Assembly: GCA_963774415.1 (NCBI GenBank)
Contig: CAVZEU010000004.1
Span: 186,001-250,000 of the forward strand
Length of the DNA stretch: 64,000 nt
Direction: 5' to 3'
Source: SZUA-36 sp963774415
GTDB lineage: Bacteria > Pseudomonadota > Gammaproteobacteria > Xanthomonadales > SZUA-36
Part shown: positions 51,680 through 60,748 of the stretch, piece by piece
How the letters are laid out: the number at the start of each line of letters is the position of its first letter
Numbering within the stretch: the stretch's first letter is position 1
The notes under the pieces: generated by a model
The model's input: the letters and a program-made list of their open reading frames with translations, nothing else
What the model was told of the DNA's origin: nothing
Database searches by the model: none
Made by a program: the position numbers and the translations under genes

Positions 51680-52807
51680 ATGGCTATCGCAATCGACGCA
51701 ATCAACAACAGGTTTAAAACGCTCCGGCTGCGCTTCGTCAACAGCCAGGCGGGCCGGTTTTTCCGTTGGTGGTTCGAAGCGCTGTACACGCTGTTGCCGG
51801 CGGCCATTCGCGCCCGCCTGAAAGACGCCCATCGCCGGCTGTTGATCAGCACCGGTCAGGGCGAGATCAGTCTCAGCATCGAATCCGACAGTTCGCTGCA
51901 GGCGCTGGATACGGTGCCAGTGAGCGAAGACCTGCAGTTGCAGCACCAGCGTATTCAGCAATTGCTGCAGCAGCACGAGCTTGAGCAGGTCAACCGCGTT
52001 TTACTGCTGGCCGACACCGACGTGTTGCGGACCAGGGTAACGATGCCCGTGGCGGCTGAAGCCAATTTGCGCCAGGCGCTGGCTTATGAAATGGACCGGC
52101 ATACACCGTTCCAGGCGGAAGAAGTGTTTTACGACTGGCGCGTGTTGAAACGCGACCGCGATGCCGGCCAGCTGGGTCTCGAACTGATCGTCGTTCCCCG
52201 CGAGGCCGCTGAAGCCGATGTCGAACTGCTGCAGCGCCTTGGCCTGGCGCCGAGCGGGGTCGACGTGTCCGCGGACGATGGCACCCTCGGTGTCAACTTG
52301 TTGCCGGAAGCCATGCGCCACCGCATCGTCAACCAGCAGGCGCGGACCAATTGGCTGGCCGCAGCCGTCACGGTGCTGTTGCTGGCGCTGGTCATGGCGC
52401 AGTCCCTGTTATTGCGCGAGCACCAACTCACCGCGATCAAGGCGGCCATCAAGGACGTCAAGGCGGAAGCCATGGCGGTGCAGCAGATACGCAAGCAGAT
52501 CGACGACGCGAGCGAGGCCGCCGGTTTCTTGCAGAAACACAGGGCTGAAAACGGCTACAAGGTCGAAATGATGGCCGAACTGACCCGCATACTGCCGCAG
52601 GATACGTACCTTGACCGCTTGAACCTGCAGGCGGACAGCGTGCAAATGCAGGGCAAGTCAGGCAATGCGCAGGCTCTGATCGAACTGGTCAACGCCTCGC
52701 CCATGTTTGAGAACGCGTCGTTTCGCGGCCCGACGCGGTTGGATCCGCGCAGCAAAAAAGAGATATTCGACCTGAATGCCAAGGTCACCCACGGGGATGC
52801 CGGCTGA
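51680..52807 (+). CDS. gspL: Type II secretion protein GspL (PilN-like domain)
   Basis: A 375-residue protein. The cytosolic part, GspL/PilM-like in its later half (RVTMPVAAEANLRQALAYEM, TPFQAEEVFYDWRVL), binds the ATPase. One helix (WLAAAVTVLLLALVMAQSLL, about 225-245) leads to a periplasmic PilN-type domain (LTRILPQDTYLDRLNLQADS). The N-terminal FFRWWFEALYTLLPAAIRAR is like XpsL. ATG 51680 is the first reasonable start. Overlaps gspM by one base. Confidence 0.85.
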   Translation: MAIAIDAINNRFKTLRLRFVNSQAGRFFRWWFEALYTLLPAAIRARLKDAHRRLLISTGQGEISLSIESDSSLQALDTVPVSEDLQLQHQRIQQLLQQHELEQVNRVLLLADTDVLRTRVTMPVAAEANLRQALAYEMDRHTPFQAEEVFYDWRVLKRDRDAGQLGLELIVVPREAAEADVELLQRLGLAPSGVDVSADDGTLGVNLLPEAMRHRIVNQQARTNWLAAAVTVLLLALVMAQSLLLREHQLTAIKAAIKDVKAEAMAVQQIRKQIDDASEAAGFLQKHRAENGYKVEMMAELTRILPQDTYLDRLNLQADSVQMQGKSGNAQALIELVNASPMFENASFRGPTRLDPRSKKEIFDLNAKVTHGDAG

Positions 52808-53391
52808 TGCAACTCATACCCGACGATCGCAACGCCAGGACCCCGGCCTTGCTGCTGCTGGTGATAGCGCTGTTGCTCGTGTACCTCATAGGGTTCCACT
52901 GGTTCGTCATCCGGCACCTGGACTACGCGGAAGAGATCGGCGATTTACGGGCGCAGCTTCAGCGCTTCCAGGCGGTCGCTGCACAACGGCCCGATTTGCA
53001 GGGAAAACTCGCTGAGATCCGCAATTCGCAGAAAGATCAATCGCTGTTCCTCAAGGAACCCGAATTCGACGAGGCCGCGGCCGCCATGTCGGGGCGTATC
53101 GGCGAGATGGTGCGGACCCTGGGCGACGATACCTGCCAGATCGTCAGCCGCCAACCGGTGCGTCCGCGGGTGCAGGAACGCTACCGGAAGGTGACGGTCA
53201 ACGTCCGCATGCGTTGCAACGCCGAGGATTTCACGCAGGTGCTCTATGCCATGGAGTCCGGCCGGCCAATGATGCTGGTGGATGATCTGAACATTATCAA
53301 ATCCCGCACCCGCCGGCGGACCCGGGGCGAGCCCCAACCGCCGCGGCCGGTGCTCGATATCCGCTTCAACGTCTCGGGATACCTGAAATGA
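52807..53391 (+). CDS. gspM: Type II secretion protein GspM
   Basis: A 194-residue bitopic protein. A single helix (ALLLLVIALLLVYLIGFHWF, about 16-35), a short coiled coil (EEIGDLRAQLQRFQAVAAQ) and a periplasmic ferredoxin-like domain (TVNVRMRCNAEDFTQVLYAM, RPVLDIRFNVSGYLK). It stabilises GspL. Assigned by topology and place in the operon as much as by sequence. Overlaps the next gene by 4 bp. Confidence 0.85.
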   Translation: MQLIPDDRNARTPALLLLVIALLLVYLIGFHWFVIRHLDYAEEIGDLRAQLQRFQAVAAQRPDLQGKLAEIRNSQKDQSLFLKEPEFDEAAAAMSGRIGEMVRTLGDDTCQIVSRQPVRPRVQERYRKVTVNVRMRCNAEDFTQVLYAMESGRPMMLVDDLNIIKSRTRRRTRGEPQPPRPVLDIRFNVSGYLK

Positions 53392-54215
53392 ACTGGCTCA
53401 GGGACAATCCGGTCGGGGTGGCCCTCGTCAGCATCAGCGGCGCGCTCGTGCTGTTGGCGCTGGTGATGTCCGTCGTCTGGACGATGCCCGTCACGGTCGA
53501 TGAGGAGGCAACCCGGGCCGCCGCGGCCGGAGCGCAGGCGGCCGAGGTCGGTGCGCGGGTGAAGGCGCCTGACCTGCAAGCGCTCAAGGCCTATAACGTG
53601 ATCAATGAAAGACCGGTTTTCGACGAATCCCGCCAGCCGGAACTGGTCGCTGCAGACGGCGAGGATTCGTCGCCGGAAGATGAGTCTATCGCCGTGCGCG
53701 ACGCGCCAAAGGTCAGGCTGACGGGTGTCATCATTACGCCCGGGCTGAGAATGGCGTCGCTGACGCCGATCAAGAACGGCGAGAAGAGCGTCCGGGCGCA
53801 TGAGGGAGAGTCCCTGATCGGCGATTACGTCGGCTGGCAACTCGCGGTGGTCAAGCCGCGATCCGTGGTGCTGGAATCCGCGGACGGGCAATCGCTCACA
53901 CTCGAACTGGAAGTCAACGATGCGACGATCAAGGAACCGCCCAAACCGACACCGGCGAGCAACAAAGATGCACAGCAAAGCGGCAAACAGGCGGCGGCCG
54001 ACAGCGGGGACGGCGACCAGGAACTGAGCCGGGCGGAACAGATCAGGCAACGTATCGCCGAGCGCCGGGAAGAATTACGCCGCCAGCAGGAAGAGCAGCG
54101 GGCACAGCAGGCGGGCGGCGCCAATGGCGGCACCACCAAATACCAGGATGCGGTGCGCGCGATGATGAGAAACAACAGCAGGAAAAAAAGCAGTGAAGAT
54201 GATGAAGAAGGATAG
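53388..54215 (+). CDS. gspN: Type II secretion protein N/C (HR-domain, XpsN-like)
   Basis: A 275-residue bitopic protein. An N-terminal helix (ALVLLALVMSVVWTMPV) is followed by a linker and an HR-type domain (about 95-175: RDAPKVRLTGVIITPGLRMA, GESLIGDYVGWQLAVVKPRS, VVLESADGQSLTLELEV). The tail is charged and low in complexity. The HR domain links the inner-membrane platform to the secretin. Position between M and D matches Xanthomonas xpsN, which takes the place of GspC. Overlaps gspD by 23 bp. Confidence 0.82.
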   Translation: MNWLRDNPVGVALVSISGALVLLALVMSVVWTMPVTVDEEATRAAAAGAQAAEVGARVKAPDLQALKAYNVINERPVFDESRQPELVAADGEDSSPEDESIAVRDAPKVRLTGVIITPGLRMASLTPIKNGEKSVRAHEGESLIGDYVGWQLAVVKPRSVVLESADGQSLTLELEVNDATIKEPPKPTPASNKDAQQSGKQAAADSGDGDQELSRAEQIRQRIAERREELRRQQEEQRAQQAGGANGGTTKYQDAVRAMMRNNSRKKSSEDDEEG

Positions 54216-56388
54216 CAGAAGCGAACACGGAAGGGCGGCGCCGCTGAGGTGGTGTGTTATTGCCGCGGTATCTATGCTGTTGCTGAACAGTTGCGCGACA
54301 ACGCCAGCGCCGAGCCGGGATTCCTCGCACCAGCGCTTGCACAAGATCGCGAGCAAGGAAGACACCACACCGGTCTACAGCACATCGTCCCAGACGGAGG
54401 AAACGAAGGGCGTGACCGGAGTCGAAAGTTATCCGGGCAGTGGTGAGTTCATCAATGAAAAGGCCGCCAAGCGCTCGCCCAGCGCGGTTTCCGAAGACGG
54501 CAAGATCGTCCTCAATTTCGAGGGCGAGTCGATCCAGTCGGTCGTGCATACGATCCTTGGCGAGGTCCTGCAAAAGACCTTCGTGATCGGGCCCGGCGTC
54601 AGCGGCCAGGTTACGTTTTCCACCTCCAAGCCCATCTCCCGCGACCAGTTGATGCCGATTCTGGAGTTGTTGCTGCGCTGGAACGGCGCGGCGATGGTTT
54701 ACACCGACGGCCGTTACAATATTCTGCCCATTGCCGATGCGGTCAAGGGCAACCTGACCCCGGTGCTCAGCAGGAAAGCGCAGGCCATGGGCTATGAAGT
54801 GCGGGCGATTCCGCTGCAGTACATCGGCGCGACCGAGATGGCCAAGATCCTCGAGCCCTATGTACGTGACGGCGCGATGGTCAGGGTCGATCCGCTCAGG
54901 AGCATGCTCTTTCTGGCCGGCACCCAGGAAGAACTGAACAACTACCAGAAGACCGTGGATATATTCGATGTCGACTGGCTGGCCGGAATGTCGGTCGGCA
55001 TCTATCCGCTCAAAACCGTGGACGTGGAGTCCATTTCGAAGGAAATGTCCGAGATTTTCGGCATGGGTTCCGAGTCTCCCCTGGCCGGGATGTTCCGCTT
55101 CGTGCCGCTGGGGCGGCTGTCTTCGATCATGGTCATAACGCCGCAGAAGAAATACCTGGAGACGGCGCGTGAATGGATCGACAGGCTGGATCGCGGTGCA
55201 GCCGGTTCGGGCGTGCAGCTGTACGTGTACAAGGTGAAGAACCTGGAGGCACAGGTGCTGGCCGACTACCTGTCGCAGTTGTTCGGCGGGCAGACCGGGG
55301 GCAGGCAGCGGGACAAGAACCGCGGCACGCTGGCGCCGGGCCTGAAGGAAGTACAGAAAAGCTCGCTCAGCAATTTCAATTCCAACCGCCAGGCAGCCAA
55401 CGAAAAAGGCACCCAGGGCACGGGCAACGGCGGCACGATCGTTTCGACCGACGAGGGCGACATTCGCATTACCTCGGTCACGGAGACCAATTCGCTGCTG
55501 ATCCAGGCGAGCCAGGCGCAGTACACGTCCATCCAGGCCGCCATCGAGCGCATCGACGAGGAACCGCTGCAGGTGCTGATCGAGTCGCAGGTGCTGGACG
55601 TGACCCTGAATGAAAGCTTGCAGTTCGGCGTCGACTGGTTTTTGACCAACAATCCGGACCTGATACCCGCGGGTTCGGGTAACCCGTATGGCCGATATAT
55701 CGACACCGTAGAATTTGGCGGCGCTACCAACTTTTTCACCACGATCTCGCGCCCGTGGAAGGCCGGCAGGACCTTCGTGCAGGCGACCATCAATGCGCTG
55801 GACAGCGTCACCGACGTGCGTTCGCTGGCGGCGCCCTCCTTGCTGGTGCGCAACAACGCGACGGCCACGATCACCGTCGGTGAACAGGTGCCGGTTCAGT
55901 CTTCGAGCATCTCTACCAACAATTCGAACGTCATCTCCAGCGCGCAGTACGTCTCGACCGGTGTGACGCTGACGGTGACGCCCCGGATCAACCCGGGCGG
56001 CCTGGTCTACATGGATATTTCCCAGGAAGTCAGCCGTCCCGGCGCGCGCGACCCGGATGTCTCCACCAGCGGCAACCCGCCGATCAGCAACAAGACCGTG
56101 ACCAGCCAGGTGGCGGTGCAGTCGGGCCAGACGATTTTCCTCGGCGGGCTGATATCGGAACAATCCAGCAAGGGCCGCACCGGTGTGCCCTTTCTCAACC
56201 GCGTGCCCGGTATCGGCCGCCTGTTCGGTTCCTCGACCAAGGACACGAACCGGACCGAGACGATCGTGATGATCACGCCCACGGTCATCGAGAACACCGC
56301 GGACCTGAAAGCCGTCAGCGATGACATTCGGAAAGAGTTCAAGAAAGTGCCGCCGATCAAGCATGCCGAACTGCAAGGCAAGGAGTAA
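54193..56388 (+). CDS. gspD: Type II secretion secretin GspD
   Basis: A 731-residue outer-membrane secretin. The signal peptide ends in a lipobox (SMLLLNSC), so it is probably a lipoprotein that may not need a pilotin, like XpsD. Periplasmic N0-N3 domains span about 95-440 (SIQSVVHTILGEVLQKTFVI; QLYVYKVKNLEAQVLADYLS). The secretin core follows (VLIESQVLDVTLNESLQFGV, SGVTLTVTPRINPGG-like strands, VAVQSGQTIFLGGLISEQ, PFLNRVPGIGRLFG). GTG 54193 is used; ATG 54199 and 54202 are equally possible. Confidence 0.95.
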   Translation: MKMMKKDSRSEHGRAAPLRWCVIAAVSMLLLNSCATTPAPSRDSSHQRLHKIASKEDTTPVYSTSSQTEETKGVTGVESYPGSGEFINEKAAKRSPSAVSEDGKIVLNFEGESIQSVVHTILGEVLQKTFVIGPGVSGQVTFSTSKPISRDQLMPILELLLRWNGAAMVYTDGRYNILPIADAVKGNLTPVLSRKAQAMGYEVRAIPLQYIGATEMAKILEPYVRDGAMVRVDPLRSMLFLAGTQEELNNYQKTVDIFDVDWLAGMSVGIYPLKTVDVESISKEMSEIFGMGSESPLAGMFRFVPLGRLSSIMVITPQKKYLETAREWIDRLDRGAAGSGVQLYVYKVKNLEAQVLADYLSQLFGGQTGGRQRDKNRGTLAPGLKEVQKSSLSNFNSNRQAANEKGTQGTGNGGTIVSTDEGDIRITSVTETNSLLIQASQAQYTSIQAAIERIDEEPLQVLIESQVLDVTLNESLQFGVDWFLTNNPDLIPAGSGNPYGRYIDTVEFGGATNFFTTISRPWKAGRTFVQATINALDSVTDVRSLAAPSLLVRNNATATITVGEQVPVQSSSISTNNSNVISSAQYVSTGVTLTVTPRINPGGLVYMDISQEVSRPGARDPDVSTSGNPPISNKTVTSQVAVQSGQTIFLGGLISEQSSKGRTGVPFLNRVPGIGRLFGSSTKDTNRTETIVMITPTVIENTADLKAVSDDIRKEFKKVPPIKHAELQGKE

Positions 56389-56391
56389 GCG

Positions 56392-56817
56392 ATGAAAATT
56401 TTTGGCGGAGCCGGCCGCACGGCTCTTGGGATTGCGACCGTGCTGGGCCTTTTGCTCTTGGCTGCATGCGCATCGATGAAGCCGGCGGAACAGGTCGTGG
56501 GCGAACGCGCCGTGGCGCGGTGGGATGCGTTGATCAAGGGGGATTACGCCGCGGCGTACCAGTATTTGTCTCCCGGGTTTCGTTCGAGCGTGAGTGCCGA
56601 ACAGTACGAAAAATCTTTTATTTACAAGAAGATAAAGTGGACATCCGCAAAGCTTATTGAAAGTAATTGCGCAGAAAAAACCTGCAAGGTCAGGATTTCA
56701 TTGGGTTATACTGCCTATGGCGCGCTGCCGGGCGTGAAAACCTTCAGCAGCAAGGAACCCATCGATGAGTCCTGGGTGCTGAGCCACGGCTCGTGGTACA
56801 TCCTGCCGGAAAAATGA
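56392..56817 (+). CDS. Small lipoprotein downstream of the secretin
   Basis: A 141-residue precursor with a lipobox (VLGLLLLAACASM, Cys about 26). The mature part looks like an NTF2/DUF4878-type fold: RWDALIKGDYAAAYQYLSPG, SAEQYEKSFIYKKIKWTSAK, then strands and EPIDESWVLSHGSWYILPEK. One Cys pair (SNCAEKTCK) could form a disulfide. It starts 3 bp after gspD and is probably co-transcribed; a pilotin-like role is possible but unsupported. Confidence 0.8.
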   Translation: MKIFGGAGRTALGIATVLGLLLLAACASMKPAEQVVGERAVARWDALIKGDYAAAYQYLSPGFRSSVSAEQYEKSFIYKKIKWTSAKLIESNCAEKTCKVRISLGYTAYGALPGVKTFSSKEPIDESWVLSHGSWYILPEK

Positions 56818-56965
56818 TGTTTATTTTATTGCCTTGTGGCGGGTTTTAACGTAAGATTGCGATGCAATTATGCGTAAACGGTGTGTATTTGTTCGTTTTA
56901 TCGGCGGCAGATGGCACACGTGAGATACTAAAATTTAGCCCTGTGTACACAATAGGAGTGTTGTA

Positions 56966-58534
56966 ATGAACAGAAAGAATTTAACCGCAGCAGTACTTGC
57001 AGGACTGGCGGGTGCCGCCGGTATTGTAGGGTCTGCTCAAGCAGTTAACATCAACCCTGATGGCATCGGCCAGGTACTGATCTATCCGTACTACACCACC
57101 AACGGCGGTAACACCACGCTGATTTCGGTGGTCAATTCCTCGGATCAGGCCAAGGCCGTCAAGGTACGTTTCCTTGAAGGCCAGAACTCTCGCGAGGTGC
57201 TGGACTTCAACATGTATATGTCTGCGTACGACGTCTGGGCAGCGGCCCTGTATAACGACAACGGTACGCCGACCCTGGTGACCAGCGACAGCACCTGTAC
57301 GGTGCCCTACATCTATAACCCGGAAGACGGTTACGGCTCGCAGGCTTTCCTGCCCTACGCCCTGACCGACGGCGGCTCCTCGGATATCAGCCGTACCGCT
57401 GAAGGCCATCTCGAAATGATCGAAATGGGCACGCTGGTCGACATTACCGAAGGTTCGGCAACAGCGGCGACGCACGTCGTCGACCCCGAAACCGGCGCCG
57501 TGGCGCCGGCGGACTGCCAGCAGCTGGTCGACGCCTGGACCGACCCGAACAACCAGGTTCAGGGTGACGAAGGTTACTGGCTGCAGAATCCGTTTACCGA
57601 TATGGAAGCACCTTCGGGTGGCCTGTTCGGTGGCGCTTCGGTCGTCAATGTGACCGCCGGCACGATGTACAGCTATGACGCCAGGGCGATCAATGGGTTC
57701 GCGACGGATGTCTTTGCCGGAGAATTGCTGCATCAACCGCCTGGAAGCACGGCCCCGAGCCTGAACTCAGGCGACGTTATGGATGCGCACGTGTTCGGTG
57801 CGGACGGCAGCGTCATCAATTCGTCGGGACTTACCCGCGGTGTGGACGCGGTGTCCTTTGTCTTCATGCATGATCAGATCATGAATGAATACACCACCGA
57901 GTCCGAAGTTGGCGCCAGCACGGAATGGGTCGTCACCTTCCCGACCAAGGCGTTCTATACCTATCAGCCGTCCAGCGGCAGCGCCAACGCGGTTGCACCG
58001 TTCACGTCGACCTGGGACGGAGAACTTCCCGGGGCTTGTGAGGTCGTTACTCTCGATACCATCTGGGACCGTGAAGAGCAGACCATAACAGGCACGCCGG
58101 GTCAGCCGGTTCCGCCGATCGTGTCGCCGGCACCGCCGAACCCGAATCTCCAGCCGATCATCCCGTTCGAGCTTTGCTTCGAAACCAGCGTGATCGAGTT
58201 CGGTCCCGCGAGCGGGAGTTCGACGGCGATCCTGGGGTCCACCAACTTCCACAACATCGACAACACCGAACTTGGCTTCGAGACCGGTTGGGTCCGTCTG
58301 CAACTGGACGACTATTCCTATGACGCGAACCAGAACGGTCAGATCGACAATGGCGAAGACAGCCTGTCTCGTGACGAGTTGGGCGGCCTGCAGGGTCTGC
58401 CGGTCACCGGCTTCGCGGTCGAGCGTTTCCAGAACGCGTTCCTGGGTGATGGCGCTGATGTACTGGCCAACTATGGCGGTATCTTCCAGCACAAGGGAAC
58501 CCGCAAGCTGGGAAGCCTTGCAGTGGTGCAGTGA
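56966..58534 (+). CDS. Secreted protein of unknown function (522 aa)
   Basis: A precursor with a clear signal peptide (LTAAVLAGLAGAAGIVGSAQ, cleavage after AQA). The mature protein is acidic, rich in Asp, Asn, Gly and Thr, with VNINPDGIGQVLIYPYYTTN at its start and a later Pro-rich linker (PGQPVPPIVSPAPPNPNLQP). A calcium-site-like DANQNGQIDNGED lies near the C-terminus. I see no catalytic motif and no PEP-CTERM tail. GGAGTG lies upstream of ATG 56966, and its own terminator follows. Position after the secretion operon suggests a substrate; this is a guess. Confidence 0.8.
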   Translation: MNRKNLTAAVLAGLAGAAGIVGSAQAVNINPDGIGQVLIYPYYTTNGGNTTLISVVNSSDQAKAVKVRFLEGQNSREVLDFNMYMSAYDVWAAALYNDNGTPTLVTSDSTCTVPYIYNPEDGYGSQAFLPYALTDGGSSDISRTAEGHLEMIEMGTLVDITEGSATAATHVVDPETGAVAPADCQQLVDAWTDPNNQVQGDEGYWLQNPFTDMEAPSGGLFGGASVVNVTAGTMYSYDARAINGFATDVFAGELLHQPPGSTAPSLNSGDVMDAHVFGADGSVINSSGLTRGVDAVSFVFMHDQIMNEYTTESEVGASTEWVVTFPTKAFYTYQPSSGSANAVAPFTSTWDGELPGACEVVTLDTIWDREEQTITGTPGQPVPPIVSPAPPNPNLQPIIPFELCFETSVIEFGPASGSSTAILGSTNFHNIDNTELGFETGWVRLQLDDYSYDANQNGQIDNGEDSLSRDELGGLQGLPVTGFAVERFQNAFLGDGADVLANYGGIFQHKGTRKLGSLAVVQ

Positions 58535-58581
58535 CAACTCGATGTTGAGTTGGGTTAAAACTGCTATTACATAGTTAGGCG

Positions 58582-58610
58582 GAGAGGGCCGGTTACCGGC
58601 CCTCTCTTAT
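58582..58610 (+). terminator. Intrinsic terminator of the 522-aa secreted protein gene
   Basis: GAGAGGGCCGG, TTA, CCGGCCCTCTC followed by TTAT: an 11-bp perfect stem, 48 bp after the stop codon. Confidence 0.88.
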
Positions 58611-58733
58611 ATACGGGGCTTGTGATTTACCAGGGGATGGTTAAAATCGCAGCTGAGAGAGAATCGTGTGCTGACCAATACCAATAAATAGCGGCATGTT
58701 TATGGGTCACGGATTGAGTGAGTGAGAGGAACT

Positions 58734-59672
58734 ATGAAAACCATTAAAGGACTAAAATGGGTTTTGGCGTCGGCGTTGATCGTCACGTCGTCGCAGGCCG
58801 ATGTCATCATCGACAGCCAGACCATACCGGGCAGTGACATCCAGTCGATTTCGATCAGCCCGAGCACCGGCAATATTTTCGTGACGACGATTTCCGGCTA
58901 TGACGTCACCACGTCGGGCACCAACACGGGCGGCACGTCCGGCTCGACTACCGTGGCGATTACCGGTTTTTCGGCCTCGCCCGCAAGCATCACCGAGGGT
59001 CAGTCCGTGGACTTGTCCTGGGCCACCAGCAACGCGGTATCCTGTACGCCTTCAAACGGTAACAATACCGCTTGGCCCGGCAGCACCATTGGCGTGAATG
59101 GCAGCCAAGCCGTCACGATCAGTACGGCGGGCACCTATCAATTCACGCTGACCTGTAATGGCTCGAGCAGCGATACGGATGTCGCCACGGTATCTGTAGT
59201 AGTTGGTAGCAGCGTAAATACCGGGCCGACGAACTGTTCGGCACCCGCACTCTCCGGCGGCAACGTTGTCGCCTGGTCCAGCTTCTGGGGTGGGACCGAA
59301 TTCCCGCTGCCGAGCTTTGCCACGTCCTATGCTACGGTGCCGCGGCAGGGTTACCTGGCGTTGAAGTTCAATACCGGCAGTATCGTTGACGATGCCTTTA
59401 TTACTTCGATCGAAACCACCCAGACGGACGGCGCGAGATTCGGCGCATTCAGCGAATGCCCGGGGGACTTCAACGTGGCGCCCGAGTGCGATTATGTTTG
59501 GGGCCTCGGGGGAGGCATTCACTGGGCCACCGATGGTATGAGTGGTGCCTGCCAGTTGAAACCGAACACCACTTATTACTTCAATATTACATTCACCGAT
59601 GGTGTTAACCCCGGTTCTACAACCTGTAGCTCGACGCCATGCGTGACTAAACTGCAGGTAGTCAACCGGTAA
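58734..59672 (+). CDS. Secreted protein with Ig/PKD-like domain
   Basis: A 312-residue precursor. The signal peptide (KTIKGLKWVLASALIVTSSQA) leads to a Ser/Thr/Gly-rich segment. A bacterial Ig-like domain follows (about 80-160: ITGFSASPASITEGQSVDLS, TYQFTLTCNGSSSDTDVATV), then a Cys-rich C-terminal domain (GAFSECPGDFNVAPECDYVW, GACQLKPNTTYYFNITFTD) with several possible disulfides. ATG 58734 is chosen over GTG 58722 because GAGAGGA lies 4 nt upstream. No catalytic motif is recognised. Strong terminator downstream. Confidence 0.8.
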   Translation: MKTIKGLKWVLASALIVTSSQADVIIDSQTIPGSDIQSISISPSTGNIFVTTISGYDVTTSGTNTGGTSGSTTVAITGFSASPASITEGQSVDLSWATSNAVSCTPSNGNNTAWPGSTIGVNGSQAVTISTAGTYQFTLTCNGSSSDTDVATVSVVVGSSVNTGPTNCSAPALSGGNVVAWSSFWGGTEFPLPSFATSYATVPRQGYLALKFNTGSIVDDAFITSIETTQTDGARFGAFSECPGDFNVAPECDYVWGLGGGIHWATDGMSGACQLKPNTTYYFNITFTDGVNPGSTTCSSTPCVTKLQVVNR

Positions 59673-59690
59673 TTGGGAAGTAGCAAATGA

Positions 59691-59724
59691 AGCCGGGAAC
59701 CCGCGGGTTCCCGGCTTTTCTTTT
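59691..59724 (+). terminator. Intrinsic terminator of the Ig-like secreted protein gene
   Basis: AGCCGGGAACC, a 4-nt CGCG loop, GGTTCCCGGCT followed by TTTCTTTTG, 19 bp after the stop. Confidence 0.9.
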
Positions 59725-59762
59725 GTTTGCCTTTATTGATGTCAGCCGCTTTGGAAAACGTA

Positions 59763-60716
59763 ATGAAATCTCTTGCCCCGATACTGGTTTTGGCCATGGC
59801 GTTTGTCATCTCTCTGGTCTCAACGGTCGGGACAGCCGCCGCGGATGCGAAGGTAAAAGATAGCGAAATCCTGGCCCAGCGGGGCAAAGGGGTCGTTACC
59901 CAGGACATGTTCCTGGCCCGCGCGGACAAGATACCGGCCGATATCCGGCGCCCGACGTTGCGTGACCGTACACGGTTGCAGACCGTGCTGAACAACCTGC
60001 TGCTGAGCGAGCAACTCGCGGCAGCGGCCCGGGAGGCCGGCTTTGACAAGGAGAAAATCGTCAGGGACCGGATGAAGCTCGCGGCCGATGCGGAACTCGG
60101 TGAAGCCTGGCTGCAGCACTATGTCGAGATGCAACCGGCGGCGGACTATGAGGAACTGGCCAGGGAATATTACCAGTTGCACAAGGACAGCATGACCTCG
60201 CAACCCCGCATCGACGTCAGCCATATCCTGATATCGACGAAAAAGCACCCGGCGCAGGAGGCCAGGGCCCTGGCGGACAAGCTCAGCGCACAGCTGAAGG
60301 CCAATCCGGCCGCATTTGACGACATGGTCGCCATGTACTCGGAAGACCCCAGCGCGGTTTCGAACAAGGGTCATTTCAGGAATATCAAGAGAGGCGACAT
60401 GGTCAAGCCGTTCGAGACCGCGGCGTTCAACCTGAAGCCGGGTGAAATATCGGAACCCGTCGAGACGAAATACGGGTTTCACATCATTCGGCTCGACCGT
60501 TTCATTGCGCCCAAGCATCTGACCTTCGACGAAGTCAAGGCGCAATTGATCGAGCAGGAAAGAAAGAAACACCGGGACAGGATCAGCCGTGAATATCTGA
60601 GCACGCTGGCGGCCAAGGATGTCAAGATGACCAAAGAGGCGTTACAAAAGATGGTCGCCAAGGTTTTTGGAGAAGACGATTCCGGGACGCAAGCCGGGAG
60701 CGGCGATTCAGAGTAA
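59763..60716 (+). CDS. Periplasmic parvulin-type peptidyl-prolyl isomerase
   Basis: A 317-residue precursor with a signal peptide (ILVLAMAFVISLVSTVGTAA). An N-terminal helical chaperone part (about 30-140) precedes a rotamase (PpiC) domain: IDVSHILISTKKHPAQEARA, FDDMVAMYSEDPSAVSNKGH, KPFETAAFNLKPGEISEPVE and TKYGFHIIRLDR. It would help fold exported proteins. The start at ATG 59763 gives the signal peptide directly; ATG 59727 adds 12 residues. Followed after 32 bp by polysaccharide-export genes. Confidence 0.9.
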   Translation: MKSLAPILVLAMAFVISLVSTVGTAAADAKVKDSEILAQRGKGVVTQDMFLARADKIPADIRRPTLRDRTRLQTVLNNLLLSEQLAAAAREAGFDKEKIVRDRMKLAADAELGEAWLQHYVEMQPAADYEELAREYYQLHKDSMTSQPRIDVSHILISTKKHPAQEARALADKLSAQLKANPAAFDDMVAMYSEDPSAVSNKGHFRNIKRGDMVKPFETAAFNLKPGEISEPVETKYGFHIIRLDRFIAPKHLTFDEVKAQLIEQERKKHRDRISREYLSTLAAKDVKMTKEALQKMVAKVFGEDDSGTQAGSGDSE

Positions 60717-60748
60717 AATAACAGGCCTGCAAGTTCGGGCGGGCCGGC

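Noticed and set aside
56966..59672. PEP-CTERM or IPTL-CTERM sorting tails on the two secreted proteins
   Set aside because: Neither C-terminus has the motif, hydrophobic helix and basic end; they finish LGSLAVVQ and TKLQVVNR.
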